Source: Phycisphaerales bacterium
GTDB taxonomy: Bacteria; Planctomycetota; Phycisphaerae; UBA1845
NCBI GenBank assembly: GCA_020639115.1
Contig: JACKHG010000006.1
Span: 62,001-126,000, forward strand
Length of the DNA stretch: 64,000 nucleotides
Reading direction: 5' to 3'
The position numbers and the translations under genes are program-made. Position 1 is the first letter of the stretch. Every line of letters starts with the position of its first letter. Below, piece by piece: positions 32,743 to 40,994 of this stretch. A model generated the notes under the pieces. That model did no database searches. It saw only the letters and a program-made list of their open reading frames with translations, and was not told the DNA's origin.

Positions 32743-35616
32743 ATGCAGTCCGGATGTCTGAGAATCCTCGCGATCCTGTCAGCAGTCGCGATATCGAGTG
32801 CGGCATGGGCCGGCGACGCCCCGGCGGAGGCGACCGAGGTCCAATCTCCACGGGCGCGACTCAGCGCGGCGGATACGCTGCGGGTGCACGGGGACTACCC
32901 AGCCGCGGCATCGGCATACGAGGCGTTGCAGGGCGAGGAGGCTGTCGCCCAGGACGCCGTGCTCGGGCTGTTCGATTGCCGGATGGCGGTCGGTGCGTAC
33001 GCCGAGGCGGAGGCGCTGCTGAAGGCCGAGGCGCAGCGCGGGGCGCGATCAGCCGCGTTTGCGCTGGCGGAGGCCCGGCTGGCGGCCCAGCTCGGAGCGT
33101 ACGACCGGGCGATCGAGCGGGCCCAGGCGGCGCTGGCGATCGATCCGCGAGCCACGCAGGCGCGCCTGCTGCTTTGCGAAACGCTGGAGCGGGTGGGCCG
33201 GCGGGACGAGGCGATCGAGGCGGGGCAGTGGTTCGAGCGGCTGGTGTTGCGGCAACTGCCCATCCACGCCGATGACATGACCGCGGTCGGCCAGGGGTTC
33301 TATCGCTACAGCGTGCTGACGCGCGACGCGAACCTGACCGAGCGTACGCGGCACGTGCTGACGAAGATGTTCCAGGTGGCGTTCCAACGGCTCGATCCGG
33401 ACTACTGGCCGGCGCGGATTGCTTCGGCCGACCTCTTGCGGGAAAAGTACAACCTGGAGGAGGCGCGGGACGACTACCTCGCGGTGCTGGCGATCAACAC
33501 GAACGCCGTGGCGGCGCACGTCGGGCTCGGCCGGATCGCGCTGGAGAGCTGGAACTTCGAGGACGTCGACCGGTGCGTCACAGCCGCGCTGGCCGTCAAC
33601 ACGAACTCTGTGGCGGCGCACAAGCTGCGGTCAGCCGGGTACCTCGTGGAGCGGCGCTACGACGACGCGGCGCGCTCGGCGGACGCGGCGCTGGCGGTCA
33701 ATCCCAACGACCTGGAGGCGATCGGACTCGCGGCGGCTGCGGAGTACGCGCGGGCCCACCCGGAGGCGGCCGAGGCGCTCGTCGCGCGCGGCGAAAAGGT
33801 CAACGCGTGCAGCGCCGTCCTGTATGATGTCATCGCTGACACGCTCAGCGGGATGCGGCGTTTCGACCTGGCGGAGCAGCGTTATCGGCAGGCGATCGCG
33901 TGCGATCCGACCGCGGCGGATCCGCGCACCGAACTGGGCATGATGTACATGCAGTCGGGCGAGGAGGCGAAGGCCCGCGCGGTGCTGGAGGGCTCCTGGA
34001 AGCTCGATCCGTTCAACGAGCGCACGAAGAACACGCTGAACCTGCTCGATCGCCTCGACCGGTTTGCGCGCATCACGAAGGACAACTACATCATCTGTTA
34101 CGATGCCGAGCACGACGCGGTGACCGCGGAGTATTTCGCGCAGCGCCTGGACGCGATGTTCGCCGAGGTGTGCCGCGATTTCGACGCGACGCTGGCGCGG
34201 CCGGTGATGGTGGAGATTTTCCCATCGCACGTGGAGTTCGGCGTGCGCGTTCACGGCAAGCCGTGGATCCAGACCATCGGCGCGTGCACCGGCTGGGTGA
34301 TCGCGATGGATGCGCCGCGCCGCGGCGGCGATCTGCCCGGTCCGTACAACTTCGCCGAGGTGCTGCGCCACGAGTTCACGCACACGGTGACGCTGGCGGT
34401 GACCCACAACCGCATCCGCCACTGGTTCACGGAGGGGCTGGCGGTCTACGAGGAGCACGGTGAACGCACGTACGCCTGGGCGGCGCAGCTCGCCGACGCC
34501 GTGCGGCGCGGGCAGCTCTACACGCTCGAGTCGATCGATTGGGGTTTCATGCGTCCGAAGACCGCCGGCGGACGGCAAATGGCCTACGCCCAGGCGGAGT
34601 GGATGTGCGAGTACCTCATCGCCACGTACGGGCCCGAAGTCATCCAGCGCATGCTGCAGTTGGTCGGCGCGGGCAAGTCCCAGCCCGAGGTGTTCGCGGA
34701 GGTTACCGGGGGGGCGCCGGAGCAGTTCGACGCCGCATTTGCCGCGTGGGCGCGCGGGCAGGCCGCGAGTTGGGGCTTCGACCTGACGCCGCCGGAGGAT
34801 GCCGAAACGCTGCGCCACGAAGCCGAGGAGCACGCCGACGACGCCGACCGGTGGGCGCGCCTGGCCCGCGCGGAACTGGACGCGGACGCGCGCGACGCCG
34901 CGCTGACGGCCGCTCAGCGCAGCCTGGAGCTTGACGACCACCAGGCACTGGCGCTGGAGGTGGCGCTGCGGGTGACCACGAGCAAGCTGCGGGAGGCCGA
35001 GTCGCTGGCGGCGCGGAAGGTGGTTGCGGACGAGGCGGCTGCGCTGGCCCGCCGGCTGCTCGAGGTGGAGCCGACGAATCGCTTCGGGCTCGCGGCGCTC
35101 GGCACCTACCACGCGCAGCGCGAGGAATATGGCGCAGCGCTGCCGCTGCTGCGCACGCTGCTCGAGGTGTGGCCGCTCGATCCGGCGCCGGCGAGAGTGC
35201 TTGCCGATATTCTCTACGAGCGCGGCGAATACGAGGCGGCGCTGCCGCACTACGAACGTATGGCGCGCGACGACACGCACGACGCCGCGCTGCTACGCCG
35301 CATCGGGGACATCCACGAGCGGGCCGGGCGTCTGTCGGAGGCGCGGGCCGCGTACGAGCGTGCCCTGGATATCGACCCGCTCGCCGAGGAGCCGCACCTG
35401 CGGCTGGCGGAGTCGGCGATGCGGATGAACGATCTTCCCACTGCCGTGCGGGAGTACCGGTTGCTGTGCCGCATCGTTCCGACGTCGGCGAAGTACTTCT
35501 CCGACTGTGCGCTGGCATATCACAAGCTGGGCGACACCGAGAATATGCGGACCTTCGCCGAGCGCGCGGCGCGACTGGATCCGGACGCACCTGCTGCAGC
35601 CTTGCTGCACGACTAG
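32743..35616 (+). CDS. Secreted TPR protein with HEFTH metallopeptidase domain
   Basis: The 957-residue protein has a signal peptide (LRILAILSAVAISSAAWA), about eight N-terminal TPR-like repeats (for example ARDDYLAVLAINTNAVAAHVGLGRIAL), then a gluzincin-like domain around residues 440-680 with HEFTH at 543-547 and the likely third zinc ligand E564 in HWFTEGLAVYEE. More TPRs fill the C-terminus. It resembles peptidase MA-like TPR proteins of planctomycetes; substrates are unknown. ATG 32743 gives the cleanest signal peptide; GTG 32725 is an alternative. A divergent gap upstream holds its promoter. Confidence 0.83.
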   Translation: MQSGCLRILAILSAVAISSAAWAGDAPAEATEVQSPRARLSAADTLRVHGDYPAAASAYEALQGEEAVAQDAVLGLFDCRMAVGAYAEAEALLKAEAQRGARSAAFALAEARLAAQLGAYDRAIERAQAALAIDPRATQARLLLCETLERVGRRDEAIEAGQWFERLVLRQLPIHADDMTAVGQGFYRYSVLTRDANLTERTRHVLTKMFQVAFQRLDPDYWPARIASADLLREKYNLEEARDDYLAVLAINTNAVAAHVGLGRIALESWNFEDVDRCVTAALAVNTNSVAAHKLRSAGYLVERRYDDAARSADAALAVNPNDLEAIGLAAAAEYARAHPEAAEALVARGEKVNACSAVLYDVIADTLSGMRRFDLAEQRYRQAIACDPTAADPRTELGMMYMQSGEEAKARAVLEGSWKLDPFNERTKNTLNLLDRLDRFARITKDNYIICYDAEHDAVTAEYFAQRLDAMFAEVCRDFDATLARPVMVEIFPSHVEFGVRVHGKPWIQTIGACTGWVIAMDAPRRGGDLPGPYNFAEVLRHEFTHTVTLAVTHNRIRHWFTEGLAVYEEHGERTYAWAAQLADAVRRGQLYTLESIDWGFMRPKTAGGRQMAYAQAEWMCEYLIATYGPEVIQRMLQLVGAGKSQPEVFAEVTGGAPEQFDAAFAAWARGQAASWGFDLTPPEDAETLRHEAEEHADDADRWARLARAELDADARDAALTAAQRSLELDDHQALALEVALRVTTSKLREAESLAARKVVADEAAALARRLLEVEPTNRFGLAALGTYHAQREEYGAALPLLRTLLEVWPLDPAPARVLADILYERGEYEAALPHYERMARDDTHDAALLRRIGDIHERAGRLSEARAAYERALDIDPLAEEPHLRLAESAMRMNDLPTAVREYRLLCRIVPTSAKYFSDCALAYHKLGDTENMRTFAERAARLDPDAPAAALLHD

Positions 35617-35784
35617 CGAAGTTATCCGACGTCTCTCCACAATTGCCGACGGCGGTCCACAATTCCGCACGGGACGCGACACGCCGTGACCCGCGCGGCA
35701 TGGCTGACACGTGCGCCCTGTGCTACACTGCGGGCCGGCCCCGGGGCGCGGGGTCATCGCGTCTTTCCCGAGGAGCAAATGCGC

Positions 35785-36699
35785 ATGAGCGCTGTCGAAC
35801 TGGAAAACGTCACGAAGACTTTCGGGGCGCATACGGCGGTCGATGACCTGAGCCTGAAGGTCCCGCCCGGCTGCGTGTACGGTTTCATCGGCCCCAACGG
35901 GTCAGGTAAAACCACCACGCTGCGCATGATCATGAACATCTTCTACCCCGACCGGGGGACTGTCCGCGTCTTCGGCGAGCCGGTCCACGGAGCGTGCACG
36001 GACCGCATCGGCTACCTGCCGGAGGAACGCGGCCTGTACAAGAAGATGAAGGTGCGCGACGTGCTGCGCTTCTACGGCCGGCTCAAGAGCGGGCGGGCCG
36101 TCAACGGCGAGGTGGATGCCTGGCTCGCGCGCATGGAACTCAGCGCCTGGGCCGACAAGAAGGTCGAGACGCTCAGCAAGGGCATGAGCCAGAAGGTGCA
36201 GTTCATCGCCACGGTTGTCTCCCGCCCGGAAATGGTGATTCTCGATGAACCGTTCAGCGGACTCGATCCGGTCAATACCGAGGTGCTGCGTGACGCGGTG
36301 CTCGATCTGCAGCGCGGCGGGACGACCGTGATCTTCAGCACGCACGACATGGCGACCGCCGAGCGCATGTGCGACTTCATCTTCATGATCTTCAAGGGGC
36401 GCAAGGTGCTCGACGGGACGCTGTCGGATATTCAGGACCGCTACGGCAGCGACACGGTCCGCGTGCGGATCGATGACGACGTGGCAAAGCTGACGGGCCT
36501 GCCGGGCGTGGAACGGATCAACGATCACGGCAGGATGCAGGAGCTGCGGATGCGCGACGGCGCGGACCCGCAGCAGGTGCTGCAGGAGCTGGTGCAGCGC
36601 GGTGCCACGGTACGGCACTTCGAGCTGACGCGCCCGTCGCTGCACGATATTTTCGTTCGCATCGCCGGGCCCGAGGCCCAGGAGGCGACCCGTGCATAA
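35785..36699 (+). CDS. ABC transporter ATPase (NatA-like)
   Basis: The 304-residue ATPase has Walker A GPNGSGKTTTLRM, Q-loop region, signature LSKGMSQKVQFIA (the usual LSGGQ reads LSKGM), Walker B MVILDEPFSGLDP and H-loop TVIFSTHDM. The C-terminal 80 residues form the DUF4162-like extension usual in NatA-type exporters. It pairs with the following membrane gene, which it overlaps by eight bases. The start is ATG 35785, nine bases after AGGAG; ATG 35779 is too close to that site. The substrate (Na+, drug or lipid) is unknown. Confidence 0.88.
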   Translation: MSAVELENVTKTFGAHTAVDDLSLKVPPGCVYGFIGPNGSGKTTTLRMIMNIFYPDRGTVRVFGEPVHGACTDRIGYLPEERGLYKKMKVRDVLRFYGRLKSGRAVNGEVDAWLARMELSAWADKKVETLSKGMSQKVQFIATVVSRPEMVILDEPFSGLDPVNTEVLRDAVLDLQRGGTTVIFSTHDMATAERMCDFIFMIFKGRKVLDGTLSDIQDRYGSDTVRVRIDDDVAKLTGLPGVERINDHGRMQELRMRDGADPQQVLQELVQRGATVRHFELTRPSLHDIFVRIAGPEAQEATRA

Positions 36700-38014
36700 G
36701 ATCCTCGACGTGGCTGTACGCGAATACAACGCAGCCGTCCGCACCAAGGCCTTCATCATCAGCATCGTGCTGATGCCCATCCTGATGGGCGGCGGAGTCA
36801 TCGCCCACAAGCTGCTGCGGAACCAGGTGGACATCACCACGAAGCAGATCGCGGTCGTCGACCGGTCCGGCATTATGGCCGACGTGCTGGTCCGCTCGGC
36901 GGCGGTCTACAACGAGTCGGAGATCAACGATCCGGAAACCGGCAAGCAGATCAAGCCGAAGATCGAGATCGAGGTGGTCAAGCCGGCGGAGGGTGACGCA
37001 GCCGACCAGCAGCGCATTGAACTGTCCGACCGCGTGCGGGGCAACAAGCTCGAGGCCTGGGTCGAGATCGGTGCGAACATCGTGCATCCCGGCGACGACG
37101 ACGGCGCGGGCGCCATGGTCGCGTACCACTCGAAGGGCGCGGTCATGGACGAGCAGCGCAAGTGGATCGCCATTCAGGTCAACAACCAGGTGCAGGGCCT
37201 GCGCATGGCGGACGCGCAGATCAGCCCAGTGACGATCCAGAAACTGATCGCGCCGGTCCCGGTGGAGGGGCTCGGGCTGGTGAGCATCGATACCGCGACG
37301 GGCGAGATCGAAGCCGCCAAGAAAACAAACGAGACCGCGACGGTGCTCGTGCCGCTGGCGATGATGATGCTGATGTTCATGATGATCAGCATGGGGGCGA
37401 CGCCGCTGCTCAACTCCGTGCTCGAGGAGAAGATGCAGCGGATCGCCGAGGTGCTGCTCGGCTCGTTGACTCCGTTTCAGCTCATGATGGGCAAGCTGCT
37501 GGGCACGATCGGAGTCGCGCTGACCGTTGCGGTGATCTACTTCGTGGGCGGGGCGATCACGATCGAGCGCATGCACGCGACGGAGTACATCCCCCTGGGC
37601 ATCCTCCCCTGGTTTTTCGCCTATCTGACCGCTTCGATCTTCATGTTCGGGGCGATGTTCGTGGCGATCGGCTCGGCGTGCAACGACCTCAAGGAGGCGC
37701 AGTCGCTGATGATGCCGGTGTGGCTCGTGGTGTGCGCGCCGCTCTTCGTGTGGCTGCAGGTGGTCAAGCAGCCGACCAGCGACTTCTCCACGGCGATGTC
37801 GCTTTTCCCGCCGTGCACGCCGATGCTCATGGTGCTGCGGCAGACGACGCCGACCGGCGTGCCCGCCTGGCAGCCCTGGGCGGGACTTGCGGGCGTGCTG
37901 ATCTGCACGTTGATCGCGGTCTGGATCGCCGGCCGCATCTTCCGCGTCGGGCTGCTCATGCAGGGCAAGCCGCCGAAACTCGGCGAGCTGTTCCGCTGGG
38001 CGCTGGCGAAGTAA
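36692..38014 (+). CDS. ABC-2 type exporter permease (NatB-like)
   Basis: The 440-residue permease has one N-terminal helix (TKAFIISIVLMPILMGGGV), a periplasmic domain of about 170 residues, and five or six C-terminal helices with PLLNSVLEEKMQRIAEVLLGSLTPFQLMMGK (in pieces), the family hallmark EEKMxRxxEVLL. It forms the membrane channel for the preceding ATPase. The GTG start at 36692 has GGAGG six bases upstream and overlaps the ATPase stop. It is followed by a long inverted repeat shared with the convergent folP. Confidence 0.88.
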   Translation: MHKILDVAVREYNAAVRTKAFIISIVLMPILMGGGVIAHKLLRNQVDITTKQIAVVDRSGIMADVLVRSAAVYNESEINDPETGKQIKPKIEIEVVKPAEGDAADQQRIELSDRVRGNKLEAWVEIGANIVHPGDDDGAGAMVAYHSKGAVMDEQRKWIAIQVNNQVQGLRMADAQISPVTIQKLIAPVPVEGLGLVSIDTATGEIEAAKKTNETATVLVPLAMMMLMFMMISMGATPLLNSVLEEKMQRIAEVLLGSLTPFQLMMGKLLGTIGVALTVAVIYFVGGAITIERMHATEYIPLGILPWFFAYLTASIFMFGAMFVAIGSACNDLKEAQSLMMPVWLVVCAPLFVWLQVVKQPTSDFSTAMSLFPPCTPMLMVLRQTTPTGVPAWQPWAGLAGVLICTLIAVWIAGRIFRVGLLMQGKPPKLGELFRWALAK

Positions 38015-38026
38015 GCCGAAGCCGGT

Positions 38027-38132
38027 GAGAAAGTGAGAAAGTGGAAAAGTGAGAACGGCGTGTTGATCTACTGCGCGGCGCCGTGCTTGATCACGTTCTC
38101 ACATTAGCACTTTCCCACTTTCTCACTTTCTC
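38027..38132. terminator. Long imperfect inverted repeat between natB-like and folP
   Basis: A purine-rich arm (38027-38068, GAGAAAGTGAGAAAGTGG then AAAAGTGAGAACG) is mirrored by a pyrimidine-rich arm (38089-38132, GATCACGTTCTCAC then CACTTTCCCACTTTCTCAC). The loop is about 20 bases. The arms are built from GTGAGAAA words and could terminate transcription from both sides. Confidence 0.5.
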
Positions 38133-38142
38133 ACTTTCTCAC

Positions 38143-38979
38143 TTATCCTGTGCTGGTAATCGCTGCGAGCACGTCGAGCATCTGCGCCGTTGCAGCCACG
38201 TCGTGGACGCGGACGATGGCGGCGCCGGCGTAGAACGCGCGGGCGGCGCAGGCCAGCGAGCCGCCCAGGCGGTCGGGCGGGGCGTTTTCCGTCCCGGCGA
38301 TCTTCCCAATGAAACCCTTGCGCGAGGCGCCGACGAGCACGGGGCTTCCCATCGCAACGAGCGTTTCGAGGCCGGCCAGCAGTTGCAGGTTGTGCTCTAC
38401 GGTTTTGCCAAAGCCAATGCCCGGATCGATTATGATCCGCTCGGCGGCGATGCCGGCGTCCTGGGCGGCGCGGGTCCGCTCGGCGAGGAAGCCTGTCACG
38501 TCGGCCACAACGTTGGCGTAGCGCGGGTCACGCTGCATCGTCGCGGGCGTTCCCTGCATGTGCATGAGCACGACGCCCGCCTGCCGCTGCGCGATCAAGT
38601 GGGCCAGTTCGGGATCATCACGCAAAGCACTGACATCGTTGATGATCGCGACGCCGGCATCCAGCCCCGACCGCGCCACCTCGGCGAGCCGCGTGTCGAG
38701 TGAAAGCACGGCCTGCGGATAATCCCGGCGGATGCGTTCGATGGCGGGCAGCGCGCGGCGGATCTGCTCGTCAGCCGGCACCGGCTCCGCGCCCGGACGC
38801 GTCGACTCGGCGCCGACGTCGATCAGGTCCGCACCGTCCGCCAGCATGCGCGCAGCGCGCTCGGCTGCCGTAGCCGGTTCGGCGTGGGCGCCCCCGTCGC
38901 TGAACGAGTCGGGCGTGACGTTGAGGATGCCCATCACCAGGGGCCGGCTGCGGGATTGCAGGACGCGCGCGTCGAACAT
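38143..38979 (-). CDS. folP: Dihydropteroate synthase
   Basis: FolP condenses 6-hydroxymethyl-dihydropterin diphosphate with p-aminobenzoate in folate synthesis and is the sulfonamide target. The 278-residue protein has the classic blocks: VMGILNVTPDSFSDGG, DLIDVGAESTRPGAEPV, LSLDTRLAEVA, IINDVSALRDDP, IIIDPGIGFGKT and PVLVGASRKGFIGKI. ATG 38979 places the N-terminus as usual for the family; longer starts add basic, non-conserved sequence. A PTPS-III-like enzyme of the same pathway lies at 52189-52566. Confidence 0.96.
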   Translation of the reverse strand: MFDARVLQSRSRPLVMGILNVTPDSFSDGGAHAEPATAAERAARMLADGADLIDVGAESTRPGAEPVPADEQIRRALPAIERIRRDYPQAVLSLDTRLAEVARSGLDAGVAIINDVSALRDDPELAHLIAQRQAGVVLMHMQGTPATMQRDPRYANVVADVTGFLAERTRAAQDAGIAAERIIIDPGIGFGKTVEHNLQLLAGLETLVAMGSPVLVGASRKGFIGKIAGTENAPPDRLGGSLACAARAFYAGAAIVRVHDVAATAQMLDVLAAITSTG

Positions 38980-39320
38980 GGCGGCATGATACGCGATAAG
39001 ACGGGGCTGTCTGCGCGGCCGGCGGTTGTCGAAAACCATACAAGCCGTGCGTTGGCGCTTGACTCGGGCCAGCGGCGCCATAGAAACAGGATGGAAGCTG
39101 TTACGTCGGTGTGACCGCATCATTCGATACCGGCAGCACTTATTCGATTCATATCCCGGCGGTCCGTCCGACGCTCGCCCAGTCTCGTGAATCCGCGCCG
39201 CGATCATCCGCGCACGCAGCATTCTGTGTCTGCGCCGCGTTGGTCGCGGCGGAAGGCCGCTCCGCGCGGCGTCTGCGCCCGCGCGTACATCCATAACGTC
39301 TCAAACTGCGGAGGCTGCTC
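38980..39320. other. 341-base divergent gap
   Basis: No gene is supported. It separates folP (minus) from a membrane protein (plus). A weak promoter candidate on the plus strand is TTGACT (39059-39064) with TAGAAA (39081-39086), 16-base spacing. Confidence 0.4.
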
Positions 39321-40994
39321 ATGGCTGCGACCCTGCGCGATCGGTCTGCGCCCGCGCTGCGCTGGTGGGTGCAACGGAATCCGGCCTACGTCCTCAGCGC
39401 CGCGTGCATCGCGTGCGGGGCGCGGCTGCTCCTCGTACCCGAGCACAAGCTGCCCGCCGGCGACCTGGCAGTGATCCTCGCGACGCTGGGCGTGCTCCAG
39501 GCCTACGAGATGGGTGTAACCACCATCATGCTGTTCCTGCAGCGCAAGCGGCGGGCGCCCGAGGATCAGCCGTCGCTCTTCATCATCGAGGCGATCTTCT
39601 GGACCGGCCCACTCGTCGCGACGATGGAGATGGCCGCGCTCGACCGCCGGCTCGGAACCATGCTGGCGCTGGCTGCCGCCCTGATCGCGATCGGCGAGCT
39701 GCAGGCGCTGACGCGCTACTTTCGCTGGCGCCTGGCGTGGTCGACCCACGCGGTGGCAGCCGGCTGCGTCGTGCTCGTGGCGATCGCCCAGCCGCTGCTC
39801 CATGTCGCCGATCCTCAGGCCGGGACCAACGAGGTGCTGCTGTATGCGCTCTGGTGGCTCGTCGCGGCGCTGCTGCTTGCGGCGGTGCCCGGCCTGCGCA
39901 AAGCGCACGCCGTGCGCGTCGACGTCGGCGTGATAGCAGCCGCGGTCGGCGCGGCTCTGTTGCATCTGGTCGCTATGAACCACGCGTTCTTCGGCCATGC
40001 CCGCTGGTTCTACGCCGCCGCGCCGCTGGCCGCCGTGTCAGCCGCCGGGTTGCTGACCCTCCAGCCGGCACGCGGTGGGCGCTCCGAGTCGCTGCTGGCG
40101 CTGTTCTTCTGGATCCCGTTTGTTGGCATCTTTCTGTCGTTCAACCGCTTCGATCCGGTTTTTCCGCTGGCGCGCCTGCCGTTGCCGCTGCGCGATCCGC
40201 TGTTCGTCAGCCTGGCGCTGGCTGCGGTGGCCTGGGGTTGCGGCTACGTGCGGCACCGCTTGGGATTCCTGCTGCATGCTGCGGTCCTGGCAGCGGCCTA
40301 CGCGGGCGAGCGGCTGTATTTCAGCGGGGCGCTCGCGGGTGCGCCGGGCGGCGCAGGACCGTCGCTCGAAACGCTGTTGCCCGCTCAGCGGGGCGTGATC
40401 CTGCTCACGGCGGGGCTGTACTTCGGAGTGCTGGCGCTGCGTCACCGGGTGCGCGAGGGCGTCGTCGCGGCGCTGTTCGTGACGCAGTTCGGCGTCGCGT
40501 CGGTCGTTCCGTCGAGCTGGCCGGCTGTGGGGTTGATTGTGTGCGCGACCTGGGGCTGGACGGTCCTGCTGGTGATGCACGTGGCGGTCGAGCGGGCGCG
40601 TTTGTTGACGCGACTGCTGCCGATCGTTTTTCTGTTCGGCGTGAGCGTGGTGTACGCGCAGCAGCCGGCGATTGCGTCGTACGCGCTGGCCCACGGGGTG
40701 TTCCTGGTCGTCGTCCTGGGCGTGGTTGGCTGGCTGCGGCCCTGGACGAGCTACCGCATCGTAGCTGTCGGCATCGGCGCCCTTGGAGTATTTCCCTACA
40801 CCGTGCGCTGGGCGCAGCGCACGACGCACGGATGGGCGTTGCTCATGATCTCCGCGGGCTTTCTGCTGCTCGCCGTCGGCCTGCTGATCAGTTGGAACAA
40901 GTCCGCGCTACTGGCCATGCTTCCCGTGCGCATTCCGCTCGAGGTCGCGACCGAGGAGGAAGTCAAGCCGGCTAACCCTACAGGCCTCCCGTGA
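39321..40994 (+). CDS. Large polytopic membrane protein of unknown function
   Basis: The 557-residue protein has about 14 to 16 hydrophobic segments and few charged loops. No family motif was recognised. A conserved-looking cytoplasmic loop is LQRKRRAPEDQPSLFIIEAIF, and the C-terminus is a short acidic tail (EVATEEEVKPANP). ATG 39321 has GCGGAGG (GGAGG 39309-39313) upstream. The 3' end overlaps the convergent dockerin gene by 17 bases. Confidence 0.7.
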   Translation: MAATLRDRSAPALRWWVQRNPAYVLSAACIACGARLLLVPEHKLPAGDLAVILATLGVLQAYEMGVTTIMLFLQRKRRAPEDQPSLFIIEAIFWTGPLVATMEMAALDRRLGTMLALAAALIAIGELQALTRYFRWRLAWSTHAVAAGCVVLVAIAQPLLHVADPQAGTNEVLLYALWWLVAALLLAAVPGLRKAHAVRVDVGVIAAAVGAALLHLVAMNHAFFGHARWFYAAAPLAAVSAAGLLTLQPARGGRSESLLALFFWIPFVGIFLSFNRFDPVFPLARLPLPLRDPLFVSLALAAVAWGCGYVRHRLGFLLHAAVLAAAYAGERLYFSGALAGAPGGAGPSLETLLPAQRGVILLTAGLYFGVLALRHRVREGVVAALFVTQFGVASVVPSSWPAVGLIVCATWGWTVLLVMHVAVERARLLTRLLPIVFLFGVSVVYAQQPAIASYALAHGVFLVVVLGVVGWLRPWTSYRIVAVGIGALGVFPYTVRWAQRTTHGWALLMISAGFLLLAVGLLISWNKSALLAMLPVRIPLEVATEEEVKPANPTGLP

